In this document: positions 52,610-62,167 of the stretch, in pieces
How the letters are laid out: each line of letters starts with the position of its first letter
Numbering within the stretch: the stretch's first letter is position 1
Origin: Sunxiuqinia dokdonensis
GTDB taxonomy: Bacteria > Bacteroidota > Bacteroidia > Bacteroidales > Prolixibacteraceae
NCBI RefSeq assembly: GCF_001270965.1
Contig: NZ_LGIA01000159.1
Span: 1-64,000, forward strand
DNA: 64,000 nt
Direction of reading: 5' to 3'
Translations under genes and position numbers: made by a program
The notes under the pieces: model-generated
Databases searched by the model: none
What the model was told of the DNA's origin: nothing
What the model saw: the letters and a program-made list of their open reading frames with translations, nothing else

Positions 52610-53989
52610 TTACTTTTCCTCGCCGGTTACCGCGTCAATTCCTTGTTTGACGTACTTCCACTGATCTTTTTGTTTCAGGTGAATCATATCAAACAGAAAA
52701 TATCCATCACAGGAATTCATGGCTGCATCCACAGATTGGATAATGGCCTGATTAGTCACCTCACTGCTACTGGTTGCCCAATCGCCATTTCCTACATCAG
52801 GCCCCCCAATGACAATAGCCTCATCTTTTATCTTATCTGCTGCACGGGAGCAAAATCCCTGAATTGTCCATTCAGAGGTTCCATAAACTCTTGTTGGTGC
52901 GGCATATGCTCCAATCAGGATAATATCCATGTGGTCGGCATAACCGTAATTTTTATAGTTTGCAGTAGCCCATTTCGGATAGTCGGATGCCGTGTTGTAG
53001 TTCGGGCTGGCCCAGTTGACCCCAACACCATAATAGGAAGAATACCAACCTCCGACGTACACACCAAATTCGATATCAGGATTGACCGATTTTACCCTAA
53101 TTTGAGCCTTTTCCATAAAATCGTGAATGACTTTCACCCGGAATTCAAGCCACTGTTTAAAATATGTTGGCAAACTTGATGGAAGTCCTCCGTTTGTCAT
53201 TGAATACTCCATGACATCAGCAGGAAAATCTTGTAAAGAATAGCCCAAAAAATCTTCAAAATTTTTCTTGGTGTAATCGGAAAAGTCGCTATCAAACCCA
53301 TCAAAGCGTCCACGATCAAGTATAATACCGTCTAAATCCTGATAGGCAGCTAGATCTTCCAGCATATCGCAAAGGTAATCCTGGACTTCTTCGTTCGCCG
53401 GATTAAAGAATTTTGCACCGCTGCCTCCCAAATCCATGGTATTTACGATTCCAGATTCTGTCAGCAATTGCGTAGCCCATTCCTTCTTGTCTGACTCTCT
53501 GAACAGCATCCCTTCAGAACCTATACTGGTGGTGTTACCTCCAGAGAAGGTGTTGACTCCTGCATAGACTTTCAGGCCCAGACTATGGCCGGCATCAATA
53601 AATGCCTGCAAATAATCCCAAGTAGCTGTTCGTTCAATTTTAGTGTATCCTGAAGGCAGCCACGCGCCCAACCATTGAACTTGTTCAACAACGTCGGTTT
53701 GAAACAATACATCTCCGGTGGTTGGTCTCACATCAACGACCACGTCGGTGAAACCCGCTTCTTTAGCTAAAGTCAAGTCACGCACAATATTCTCTTTACT
53801 ATTGGCGAAATCAGGAAAGTTGGCGGCAGCATCCACCCAGATGACCCGGGGCTTTTCTGAATTATCCTTTTCTTCTTCCCATTCCCACTCCAATTCATCG
53901 TCTTCTTGACCGCCACACGAAACCAACGTTCCGGCAAATGCCAAATATATCATTGTTAGGAACAAAAATCGATTCAGTTTACTATTCAT
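52610..53989 (-). CDS. GHL10-type glycosyl-hydrolase-like lipoprotein (second paralog)
   Basis: The 459-residue protein has a lipobox (LAFAGTLVSC) followed by an acidic linker (EDDELEWEWEEEKD). The core repeats the motifs of its neighbour: RVIWVDAAANFPDF, DVVVDVRPTTGDVLF, LGLKVYAGVNTFSGG, DGIILDRGRFDG and IEFGVYVGGWYSSY with GVNWAS. I start at the ATG at 53989; an in-frame GTG at 54019 lies inside the upstream hairpin and is unlikely. The gene pair arose by duplication and may split endo and exo tasks. Confidence 0.8.
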   Translation of the reverse strand: MNSKLNRFLFLTMIYLAFAGTLVSCGGQEDDELEWEWEEEKDNSEKPRVIWVDAAANFPDFANSKENIVRDLTLAKEAGFTDVVVDVRPTTGDVLFQTDVVEQVQWLGAWLPSGYTKIERTATWDYLQAFIDAGHSLGLKVYAGVNTFSGGNTTSIGSEGMLFRESDKKEWATQLLTESGIVNTMDLGGSGAKFFNPANEEVQDYLCDMLEDLAAYQDLDGIILDRGRFDGFDSDFSDYTKKNFEDFLGYSLQDFPADVMEYSMTNGGLPSSLPTYFKQWLEFRVKVIHDFMEKAQIRVKSVNPDIEFGVYVGGWYSSYYGVGVNWASPNYNTASDYPKWATANYKNYGYADHMDIILIGAYAAPTRVYGTSEWTIQGFCSRAADKIKDEAIVIGGPDVGNGDWATSSSEVTNQAIIQSVDAAMNSCDGYFLFDMIHLKQKDQWKYVKQGIDAVTGEEK

Positions 53990-54005
53990 AAATATTGAGA
54001 ATATA

Positions 54006-54037
54006 GATACTGGCACCACTTTTATGGTGCCAGTATC
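54006..54037. repeat. Perfect 13-bp hairpin between the DUF5018 and GHL10 genes
   Basis: GATACTGGCACCA (54006-54018) and TGGTGCCAGTATC (54025-54037) are perfect arms with a six-base loop. It lies 13 bases past the DUF5018 gene stop on the minus strand and 17 bases before the GHL10 start. No T-run follows on that strand. Likely an attenuator or RNA-stability element at the end of the susC-susD-DUF5018 part. Confidence 0.7.
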
Positions 54038-54049
54038 TGATTAATAAAA

Positions 54050-55726
54050 TCACATATCAATGCAGTCAAATTGGTATCCTACCACATAACCATTGGTAAA
54101 CATGAAATAGAGGTACATGTAATAACCATCTTCCGATACACGCAATGCAACATCGCCTGTCCCATTAGCATTTACTACCGGTGGATCAATTGACTTACCG
54201 CCGTAGACATTGCGTTCAGCTTCCCAAACAACAGCATCGCAAGTTCCTGTTTCCAAATTGCCTGAGAAGTTGGCATCGTTGCTTACATCCAACAGCCAAA
54301 CGGCATCAGCTGATCCCCAGGAGAAGCTATTTACCCAGTTGAGTACCGCATAGCCCGCATTATTGAACATGGTATAATCCACAGCATTCTGAATATAGTT
54401 TGCGCTGATCGGCTCAAGTGACTTGCTAACCGTATTGCTTGAGCCATCGACCCAAGCAAAAGTATTGTCGGAGTATGAAGCCACAAAATAATCTGCGGTT
54501 AAATCCGTACTTGAAGTCGAAACCACATCAACATTGGTGGTCCATCCTTTTGTCAAACCACTCATGGCAACAATTTCAGGTGTTTGAGAGCTCAAGGCAC
54601 CTCCAACGACAGTCCAGCGAGCAATCTGTTGTCCGGCAGCAAGTATCGGTGCAGTGATGATTGCGTCACCGGCAATACTTCCCTGAATAGAGAATTTGCG
54701 GCCGATGGGCACGCCTCCATCCCATTCAATCATCAACTCCGGTGTAGAAGTCAAAGATGTCAGTTTCCAAATTTTGAATGCCCCTGCGTTTGGAGCCAGA
54801 TTGCAAATCAAAACATTACCATCAGCATCTGCAGTACTATAAAAGTTGGTCAATGACCCGGTGATAGCGCCCAAGTCAATTTCGCCTAGCTTTTCGCCCG
54901 TTTTGGCATCAATGTACACGCTGCTGGCGTTTCGTGTATTCAATACAACATAATCGCCAGCAGCTGCCATTCCACCGGTTAGGTGATCGACTGTGATGCC
55001 GAGGTCAGCTTTGAGTTTTTTGGCAAACATCAATTTAGCACTTCCGGAGCGAATACCATAAGCCAATTTCTCTGGTACTTCCTTTTTCACAGTGTACACA
55101 TTTTGCGTAACACCATCATGCGCAGTTACTGTTAGCTCCACATCGCTGTTGTAGTCCAATTCTGTTGTTCTCGGATCAGGTGAAATTGTTGCATGATACG
55201 ATAGCGCCACATTGCCCAGAGCAGGTTCCAAATCACCAATCGCAACCAATGAAATCGTTTTGGCTGCTTCATTGATTACCCCAGAAAGGCCCAGCGATGG
55301 AAGTGAAAAGTCTTTAATCAGGCTTTCTGAGCTTTTACGAATTTCGCCTTTTACAATGATCTGCCTTTGCGCCTTCACCTGATCCGTAATCGTGATCATA
55401 TTTTCCTGAGTCAAGTCCAGGTATAATAGCGCCGGACTTACCACAACATTATCGTCCAAATTGGCCGTTACACGCATCCGTTTCAGCATTTCTTCCGTTA
55501 CTTGGTTATCACTACTCTCTGGAAAGAAATAAGGAATTGGGATAACAATCTCATCGATGTCTTCTGACAAATAGCCCGTAAATTGTCCTGTACCGTCTTC
55601 AAAAGTAGCCGTAATGCTGTTTATACCATCCCTTGAAACAGAAGGCAATAATTCATCTGGTTCGTGGCAACCGCCCAAGAATGTGAGCAGAACCAACATG
55701 ATCGCTATAAACTTATTATTTCTCAT
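54050..55726 (-). CDS. DUF5018 lipoprotein, probable surface glycan-binding protein
   Basis: The protein of about 558 residues has a lipobox (LLTFLGGC). Two Ig-like DUF5018 units follow (ITATFEDGTGQFTGYL to AQRQIIVKGE; IKDFSLPSLGLSGVINEAAKTI to VYTVKK). The C-terminal 320 residues are beta-propeller-like (AAAGDYVVLNTRNASSVYID, FYSTADADGNVLICNLAP). It sits where SusE/SusF-type binding proteins usually lie, directly after susD, with its start overlapping or abutting the susD stop. A second ATG at 55747 is an alternative start. Confidence 0.8.
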   Translation of the reverse strand: MRNNKFIAIMLVLLTFLGGCHEPDELLPSVSRDGINSITATFEDGTGQFTGYLSEDIDEIVIPIPYFFPESSDNQVTEEMLKRMRVTANLDDNVVVSPALLYLDLTQENMITITDQVKAQRQIIVKGEIRKSSESLIKDFSLPSLGLSGVINEAAKTISLVAIGDLEPALGNVALSYHATISPDPRTTELDYNSDVELTVTAHDGVTQNVYTVKKEVPEKLAYGIRSGSAKLMFAKKLKADLGITVDHLTGGMAAAGDYVVLNTRNASSVYIDAKTGEKLGEIDLGAITGSLTNFYSTADADGNVLICNLAPNAGAFKIWKLTSLTSTPELMIEWDGGVPIGRKFSIQGSIAGDAIITAPILAAGQQIARWTVVGGALSSQTPEIVAMSGLTKGWTTNVDVVSTSSTDLTADYFVASYSDNTFAWVDGSSNTVSKSLEPISANYIQNAVDYTMFNNAGYAVLNWVNSFSWGSADAVWLLDVSNDANFSGNLETGTCDAVVWEAERNVYGGKSIDPPVVNANGTGDVALRVSEDGYYMYLYFMFTNGYVVGYQFDCIDM

Positions 55727-55737
55727 AATTCTATGTT

Positions 55738-57372
55738 TTATTTCCATTCATCATACTGTTCGATCGCCGAGTTATTTGCCAACTCACTGTAGGGAATTGG
55801 AAATACGTAGGTCTTATTCAAAAACTTACGATCCTGCAAATCGCAGTCAACATATTCGTACAAATACCCGGCAGGATCCTTCGAAATTTTCAGGCCGTGT
55901 ACGCGATAGTTATTGTACTCGTCATCAGCGAGCTTCCACCGACGCATATCCCAGTACAAGTGACCTTCGTAAGCCAATTCAATCTTGCGTTCCTTACGAA
56001 TGGCGGCAAACAATTCATCTCCTGTGATTCCGCTAAGTGCTGGTAATCCGACTCCGGCACGTGTACGTACTGCATTGATGTCCGCAAGCGCTGGTCCGCT
56101 ATTCCCCAAACGATAATTTGCTTCTGCACGATTGAGATAAACTTCCGCCAGGCGAATTTCAACCCAAGTTTGCGTACTTAAATAAGTTACAAGATCGGTA
56201 TGCTCCTCATCTCTGAACTTTCGAAGGTAATATCCTGTAACCGTGCGGCCCTTTGTGTAGGTGTCTTCCCGGTATCCCATGTATTTTCCATTGGTTCCGT
56301 CAACACTGTTTTCCATGGTCTTTCCCATCCACTCTGAGCCGTTGTAAATCACTGTCGCGTGAAAACGGGGGTCCAGTTGATCGTATGGAGGAGTTGCTGT
56401 GGTGCCGCCCTCAACATGCCAGGGACTCCAGTCAACGACTGTTCCATCCTTGCTCTCGTATGATTCCACCATTTCCTGAGTTGGCACACCGCTACCTCCC
56501 TGATTTTCAATTTCGCCAAATGTTGAGTAATCTTTATCAAAGGTATGATTCGGCCCTGTGATCAGGTAATTGTATTCCAACAAGGATTCAGAGTTGCCAC
56601 CTTTCCAGGCATCCTGGTAATTGTCAACCAGAGCGTAGGTGTCTAGTTCTAAAACGGCGTCAGCCGCATCTTTAGCAGCTTGCCAGCGTTCAGCATAGAG
56701 CATTGCGCGGGATTTCATGGCTAAAGCTGCTCCCTTGGTCACTCTTCCGGCATTATCTCCAGACCAAACAACCGGTAAGGTTTCGGCGGCAAAATCCAAA
56801 TCATCTGCTATCAAGTTCCAAGTCTCTTCGGCTGAAGAACGGTCTTTGTTTTTCTCCAAGTTCATATCGGTATACAGAATAACTCCCCCGTGCCGTTTGG
56901 CTAATTGGAAATAGAGGAAAGCACGGAAGAAGCGCGCCTGCCCTTCAAAAAGCTTATTCGCCTCTTCATCCAGTTTGGAATAAGTTTCCAGTCCAACCAG
57001 GAATTCATTGACCCTCCGTATCCGTTCATAAGTAGTGCCCCAGGTATTTAACAGGTTACCTGTAGAAGACATCACTTCCGGAGTAAATACATAATTATTG
57101 GCATCTCCCGCTTTTGATCCGGGTACATATGACCCGTATTTTAGCGTTTCTGTCAAACCTTCGGTTAAACTCCCACTAAATTGAGAATTCCCAAAATTTC
57201 CATAACGATCGATATAAGGGTAAAAACCGTTGATGTACAGGGCTACATTTTCTGCACTTTCCCATACAACTTTATCGGAGATTCTATCTGTCGGTGTTGT
57301 TTCGAGTAAATCATCACAGCCGATTAAACTGACAATCCCGAGCAATAAGACTAGTTTTAATATTTTATTCAT
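55738..57372 (-). CDS. SusD-like outer-membrane glycan-binding lipoprotein
   Basis: The 544-residue RagB/SusD protein has a lipobox (LLGIVSLIGC). The N-terminal part is LYINGFYPYIDRY and the SusD core includes FEGQARFFRAFLYFQLAKRHGGVILY. C-terminal motifs are EIRLAEVYLNRAEANYRLGN and FAAIRKERKIELAYEGHLYWDMRRWKLA. It pairs with the SusC encoded 19 bases upstream. It is clearly distinct from the first SusD in the window, in line with a different glycan target. Confidence 0.93.
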   Translation of the reverse strand: MNKILKLVLLLGIVSLIGCDDLLETTPTDRISDKVVWESAENVALYINGFYPYIDRYGNFGNSQFSGSLTEGLTETLKYGSYVPGSKAGDANNYVFTPEVMSSTGNLLNTWGTTYERIRRVNEFLVGLETYSKLDEEANKLFEGQARFFRAFLYFQLAKRHGGVILYTDMNLEKNKDRSSAEETWNLIADDLDFAAETLPVVWSGDNAGRVTKGAALAMKSRAMLYAERWQAAKDAADAVLELDTYALVDNYQDAWKGGNSESLLEYNYLITGPNHTFDKDYSTFGEIENQGGSGVPTQEMVESYESKDGTVVDWSPWHVEGGTTATPPYDQLDPRFHATVIYNGSEWMGKTMENSVDGTNGKYMGYREDTYTKGRTVTGYYLRKFRDEEHTDLVTYLSTQTWVEIRLAEVYLNRAEANYRLGNSGPALADINAVRTRAGVGLPALSGITGDELFAAIRKERKIELAYEGHLYWDMRRWKLADDEYNNYRVHGLKISKDPAGYLYEYVDCDLQDRKFLNKTYVFPIPYSELANNSAIEQYDEWK

Positions 57373-57390
57373 AACAACAATTGTTTATTT

Positions 57391-60300
57391 TTAAAATATC
57401 AGTTTAAGACCCATGGAAACAACGCGTTGTTGCGGATAGTAGCCGTTCGATACTCCAGGTTGTTCCGGGTCGATATTGTATTTGGAGAGTTGACTAATTG
57501 TGAAAAGATTCTGGCCTTCGGCATAAACCCGAAGATTATCCATTCCAATACCTTGAGTCCATCGTTGGGGAAAAGTGTAACCTAATTGCAGGCTTTTTAG
57601 CCTCAGGTAATCGCCATTACGATACCAGAAACTTGAAGAGTAAGCATTGTTTGAACTTGCGGTAACAAGTGCCAGCCTAGGAAACTCACCGTCAGGGTTA
57701 TCTTCTCTCCAAGAATTTTCAACGAGGTACTTTGGAGAGTTTCCTCCATGATAAAATGGTTTCGTCATCGAAGTGTTATCCATGACTCCATTACTATAAA
57801 CCCCAGTTAATGCAACCTCTCGGCCTAATCCGCCCTGAATCAACGCTGACAAATCAATTCCTTTCCAAGCTCCATTTAAGGTAAGTCCACCAACAAATTT
57901 CGGATAGGCTGATTTTCCAATATAACCACGATCCTGCTCATAAGAAATCACGCCGTCTCCGTTGCGGTCCATGTACTTTATGTCACCAACGCGTACTGCC
58001 TTACCAACGATCGTAGGTGAGTTATCAATCTCTTCCTGACTTTGAAATAAGCCGAGAGCAATAAAACCAATTTGTGATCCGACTTCCTTGCCTGTAAGTT
58101 TTAGCCAGTCAGGTGTGTTTTCGGAGTCACCAAAACGCAGCCACCGACGCTCCGTATAAGTTCCATTCAACCCAATGCTATAACGGAAATCACCTACCTG
58201 ATTCCTATGGGTTAGCGAAAACTCGAAACCTTTGTGATCTTGTTTGTTATTATTCTCATAGCCGTAGACATAACCTCCGTATGAATCAGGATAAGTTGCG
58301 CTGGCTGAACTCAACATATCATAGATGTATTTGTAGAATATATCAAACTCGACGCCCAGTTTGCCCTGCCACAACATCGCATCAAATCCAAGATTATATT
58401 GAAGCGCCTTGGCCCAGGTCAAGTTGATATTCGCTGGCTTGGACGTAATCAACCCACTTTGCGATGTTCCGCCCAGGATGACGGCCGGATCATTCAAAAA
58501 CGATAAGGTATTTAGGTAGTAATACGGACTAATCTCCGTCGTCCCTGTCAAACCAAGACTCGCCCTCAACTTCAGATTATCAACGTAGCTAAATCGGTCT
58601 TTGAACCACCCTTCTTCTGAAACACGCCATCCCAAAGAACCTGCTGGAAATGGACTCCAACGCTTACCTTTCACCATTCCTCCAAAAACATAACTACCAT
58701 CATACCGTAAGGAAAACTCGGCCAGATACTTCTGAGCATAATTATAGGTTACCCGGCCTAAATAACCAGCTTGCCTTTGTTCCGAACTGCTCCCTGAAAC
58801 CTTCGTTTTATCGTCCATTGTAGCATAATTCAATTCATCGAGTTCCAAAATATCGAACCCATAGCCATAAGCCCCAAACAAATTACCATCACGGTTAACT
58901 GTTTCCATCAAGGCAAGCATAGAAAGACTATGTTCTCCGAACTGATTCTCATATGAAATGCTTGAGTTGGTCGTTAGACGTGAATAATGCGACAATCCTT
59001 CTACGAGACTTGAGGTCGTTCCACGGGCGTCATACGTGTAGGAGTATCCAATATCTCCGGTCGTTCCTGTAGGAGCCGTAGCCACGTAAGTGTAATAAGG
59101 AGTTGAGAAAGCTTTAGAGGTTTGGTAGGAAACATCATATCCCGACATAAATTTAAGGCTAAGTCCCTCGACGAAAGGCACTCGATACTTTAAAGCCAAA
59201 TTCGTTTGAACAATATTACTTTTAACCTTGCTATAGCCTGTCAAGTCAGAAGCAGCCAATGGATTAACATAGGAGCTTGCTGTTCTTGTCGAAACAGGTA
59301 CCCCATCCCTCTCCATTGGCACATATGGGTGTGCTCTCATCGCTTGCTGAGGAATGTTATTCCAGTCTCCCGGTGATGCCGAATATCCCGGACGTTTACG
59401 ATCTTCGATTCTCCCGGAAATATCAAAAGTCAAGTCCAGGCTTTCAGCGATAACGGCGTCGATATTAGATCGCAGGTTCAAACGATCATAATCGAATCCC
59501 TCAACATTACCTTTTTGTTTGTAATTCCCTAATGATACAAAGTATTTGATTTTATCGGTACCACCTGTGGCATTCACGTTCACATTCATCGTTCTTCCCA
59601 GTCCGAACGTTTCCTCATACCAATCGGTATTTCCCCAGCCATCAGTTGGATCATCGTTAAGTATTTTTTCAACATGAGTAGACGAAAACACAGGAGCATC
59701 CCCATCCATCTCACGAGCTTTATTGTACCAATAAGCATATTCAGGGCCGTCCAGCATATCCAGCATGGCGGCATTTGAACTGACACCATAAGATCCTGAG
59801 AATGAAATCCTAGAAGGACCAGTATCCCCGCGCTTTGTGGTGACTATAACGACTGCATTGGCATCCAATCCATAAACCGAAGCTGAAGAAGCATCCTTCA
59901 AGACGGAAACAGAAGCAATCTCATTTGGATCAATCTCTGAAATACTACGCTCAATACCATCGACTATATATTTGGCCCCAGTCCCCCGTATAATGATACT
60001 GGCACCATCCGACCCTGGCTGGCCTGATTGTTGCAACGAAACAACTCCAGAAATCAAACCGCCCAGCATATTATTGATATTTCCAACCGGCTTTTTCAAG
60101 AGCTCATCTCCCGAAATTTGTGAAACAGAACCTGTGATAGTCTGTCGCTTTTGAGTCCCGTAACCGACAACCACGATCTCATCGAGTCCTTCATTTTTTT
60201 CAGAAAGAACTACGTTGATTCGCGTACGGTTGGCTATTGGCTCCTCTTTGGTTTCGTAACCAATAAACGAAAAAATCAGAATTGATTCATTATCAGCCGC

Positions 60301-60501
60301 CGATAGAGTATAGTTTCCCTCAACATCGGTGGTTGTTCCTCTCAATTCTCCTTTAATTGTAACGGAAGCTCCAACCAATGGATCTCCATTTCCCTCTGAC
60401 ACAGTCCCCCTAATGATAACTTGGGCCGAAGCATATTGCATAAACAATAGAAAAAACAGAGCAAGTGCATAACCTAATAGGTTAGATTTTTTTTTCATCA
60501 T
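57391..60501 (-). CDS. SusC-like TonB-dependent transporter (no STN domain)
   Basis: This protein of about 1036 residues has a signal peptide (LLGYALALFFLLFMQYASAQ). A carboxypeptidase-like domain follows (VIIRGTVSEGNGDPLVGASVTIKG), then a TonB box (LDEIVVVGYGTQKR), plug and barrel ending QRVVSMGLKLIF. It lacks the STN domain of the first SusC, so it should not signal through FecR; control by the upstream ROK gene is more likely. An ATG at 60513 would add four residues. It imports oligosaccharides released at the surface. Confidence 0.94.
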   Translation of the reverse strand: MMKKKSNLLGYALALFFLLFMQYASAQVIIRGTVSEGNGDPLVGASVTIKGELRGTTTDVEGNYTLSAADNESILIFSFIGYETKEEPIANRTRINVVLSEKNEGLDEIVVVGYGTQKRQTITGSVSQISGDELLKKPVGNINNMLGGLISGVVSLQQSGQPGSDGASIIIRGTGAKYIVDGIERSISEIDPNEIASVSVLKDASSASVYGLDANAVVIVTTKRGDTGPSRISFSGSYGVSSNAAMLDMLDGPEYAYWYNKAREMDGDAPVFSSTHVEKILNDDPTDGWGNTDWYEETFGLGRTMNVNVNATGGTDKIKYFVSLGNYKQKGNVEGFDYDRLNLRSNIDAVIAESLDLTFDISGRIEDRKRPGYSASPGDWNNIPQQAMRAHPYVPMERDGVPVSTRTASSYVNPLAASDLTGYSKVKSNIVQTNLALKYRVPFVEGLSLKFMSGYDVSYQTSKAFSTPYYTYVATAPTGTTGDIGYSYTYDARGTTSSLVEGLSHYSRLTTNSSISYENQFGEHSLSMLALMETVNRDGNLFGAYGYGFDILELDELNYATMDDKTKVSGSSSEQRQAGYLGRVTYNYAQKYLAEFSLRYDGSYVFGGMVKGKRWSPFPAGSLGWRVSEEGWFKDRFSYVDNLKLRASLGLTGTTEISPYYYLNTLSFLNDPAVILGGTSQSGLITSKPANINLTWAKALQYNLGFDAMLWQGKLGVEFDIFYKYIYDMLSSASATYPDSYGGYVYGYENNNKQDHKGFEFSLTHRNQVGDFRYSIGLNGTYTERRWLRFGDSENTPDWLKLTGKEVGSQIGFIALGLFQSQEEIDNSPTIVGKAVRVGDIKYMDRNGDGVISYEQDRGYIGKSAYPKFVGGLTLNGAWKGIDLSALIQGGLGREVALTGVYSNGVMDNTSMTKPFYHGGNSPKYLVENSWREDNPDGEFPRLALVTASSNNAYSSSFWYRNGDYLRLKSLQLGYTFPQRWTQGIGMDNLRVYAEGQNLFTISQLSKYNIDPEQPGVSNGYYPQQRVVSMGLKLIF

Positions 60502-60545
60502 GTGGATTAACATTAATTGACAGTTAAAAAATGATTTGACTTTTT

Positions 60546-60752
60546 AAGTAAATTTTTAAGATATCTGCCATATCTTTACAAGAAGCATGATGTTGAAAGA
60601 CTGATGAAACGAATATCAATTGAAGCGATATCTCAAAGTCTTCCAATAAAATGCAGTAGTTCAGTACAAGCTTGAAGCGAATTGGGAACTCGTTACAAAC
60701 TGAATAGTTGAATTTTAGATTTGAAGTAAATTTGTCGTGTACTAATTTACTT
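60546..60752. promoter_or_regulatory. Candidate operator region between ROK and susC
   Basis: AAGTAAATT (60724-60732) and AATTTACTT (60744-60752) form a dyad of 9-bp arms with an 11-base spacer. A further AAGTAAATT stands at 60546-60554, about 45 bases before the susC start. The 346-base gap (60514-60859) has no gene. It also holds a hairpin (TGCCTGTC/GGCAGGCA, about 60755-60789) followed on the plus strand by a T-run. A ROK operator is inferred from place and symmetry. Confidence 0.35.
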
Positions 60753-60859
60753 TTGCCTGTCCTTGTGCCCCCAAGCCTTGTGGCAGGCATTTTTTATTTT
60801 TCATCTCATTTTCATTATTTCATATCATTTTAGTTTAGTTGTTAGTATTTTTAGTTACG

Positions 60860-62071
60860 TTATATGAGTTGCAAAGACCGGAGGACAATCGCTGCGGCTC
60901 CTTTTGATGCAGCGTCCGCTCCGATTGAGGAAAAAATTAACTCACACGAACGAAGAGGTAATTGCAGTCCGGTGTGGGTCATCCCCGACTTTATTGAGTC
61001 TATTAGAATGTCTTTTGCTGATACAAATTCTCCTCCAATAATGATTACTCCGGGATTAAGTAGATTGATCATATTTCCCAAAGCCTTTCCCAGTTTAAAA
61101 CCTAAGTTATGGGTTAGCGAAATAGAGAGCGAATCTCCATTCGCAGCAGCTTTTAAAATATCGACATATTTAATCTGGCATGATTCACGACTAGTAAGCA
61201 ACAAAGATGTTTCGCCCGCTTCAACTTGTTGCTGAAAATTTTGTTCCAAAGCATACCCTGATACTTCAGTTCCAAGGCAACCTCGCTTCCCACACAAACA
61301 AAGCCTATCTGACTCCGCAAACTGGATGTGCCCAAACTCACCGGAAAAGCCGTTTTCTCCGACTATCAATTCTCCATTTGCTATTATAGCTAAGCCCATC
61401 CCACGGCTCAAATTCAATACAAATGCGTTCTTTATATCCTTTGCTTTGCCAAAATACTGCTCCGCCAAACCCAACACGTGTGTATCATTGTCAACATATA
61501 CCGGGAACGAAAATTTCGCGGAAAAAAAATCGATTAACGACTCTTCCAAAAAATTGAAATAATTATGCGAATATCCTGTCTTTGAATTCACTCGTCCAGT
61601 GATTCCCATTCCCATTCCTAAAACCCGGCCGGGATTGATACCCGACGTAGAAATTGCCTTCTGAATAAAAGCGACGACACGATCCAAACAACCAGGGGTG
61701 TTCTCAAGAACAAAATCATCATCTTGAAACTTGAAAACCTCGTGCATATCTAAGTTATATACGGAAAATGAAATCCCTTTCAGTAGAACTACAACACCGA
61801 TACAATACGCAAAATTCGAATCAACTTTGTACAGGGAAGGGCGTCGTCCATTGTTCGTTTCTTTTTTCCCAGACTCAACAATGACCTTATCGTCAATTAA
61901 CTCATTAATGAGCTTTGTGCCTGTAGGAACGCTCAACTTCACCTTTTTACAGATCCCAGGAATGGTTAGCGGTTTCTCCGATTTATTGAGCAACCCGACA
62001 ATCTTTCTCTTTTGAGCATATTGTCGGTTCTCATTATTAACATCTTCTATGTCTTTCAAAAATATCTCCAC
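60860..62071 (-). CDS. ROK-family transcriptional regulator
   Basis: The 403-residue protein has a winged-helix DNA-binding domain (about 20-75, IVGLLNKSEKPLTIPGICKK, VPTGTKLINELIDD). The ROK domain follows with VYVDNDTHVLGLAEQYFG, the zinc motif CLCGKRGCLGTE and NPGVIIIGGEFVSA. NagC/Mlc-type ROK regulators repress uptake genes until a sugar or amino-sugar ligand binds. The start appears to be GTG at 62071, preceded by AG-rich sequence; I found no in-frame ATG nearby. It lies directly upstream of susC on the same strand. Confidence 0.9.
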   Translation of the reverse strand: MEIFLKDIEDVNNENRQYAQKRKIVGLLNKSEKPLTIPGICKKVKLSVPTGTKLINELIDDKVIVESGKKETNNGRRPSLYKVDSNFAYCIGVVVLLKGISFSVYNLDMHEVFKFQDDDFVLENTPGCLDRVVAFIQKAISTSGINPGRVLGMGMGITGRVNSKTGYSHNYFNFLEESLIDFFSAKFSFPVYVDNDTHVLGLAEQYFGKAKDIKNAFVLNLSRGMGLAIIANGELIVGENGFSGEFGHIQFAESDRLCLCGKRGCLGTEVSGYALEQNFQQQVEAGETSLLLTSRESCQIKYVDILKAAANGDSLSISLTHNLGFKLGKALGNMINLLNPGVIIIGGEFVSAKDILIDSIKSGMTHTGLQLPLRSCELIFSSIGADAASKGAAAIVLRSLQLI

Positions 62072-62097
62072 CTGAATCTCAATTAGAATTATTTTTA

Positions 62098-62167
62098 TTT
62101 ACCGAATGCAAGTTTCTAATTTTTTTTATTAACTCAAAGCCTTTTCTTAAATATTTTTACCCGAATG
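62098..62167. repeat. Two direct repeats upstream of the ROK gene
   Basis: TTTACCGAATG (62098-62108) and TTTACCCGAATG (62156-62167) repeat with one inserted C, each preceded by an AT-rich run, spaced by about 58 bases. They stand 27-96 bases upstream of the ROK start. They may be regulator sites or a small duplication. Confidence 0.3.

Noticed and set aside
60755-60795. Intrinsic terminator on the plus strand between ROK and susC
   Set aside because: The hairpin and T-run are visible, but no plus-strand gene ends there, so it has no clear transcript to terminate.
40187-62071. A classical sialic acid (nan) operon
   Set aside because: AGE epimerase, SSS symporter and esterases would fit, but no NanA lyase and no sialidase are encoded in the window, so the label is not justified.
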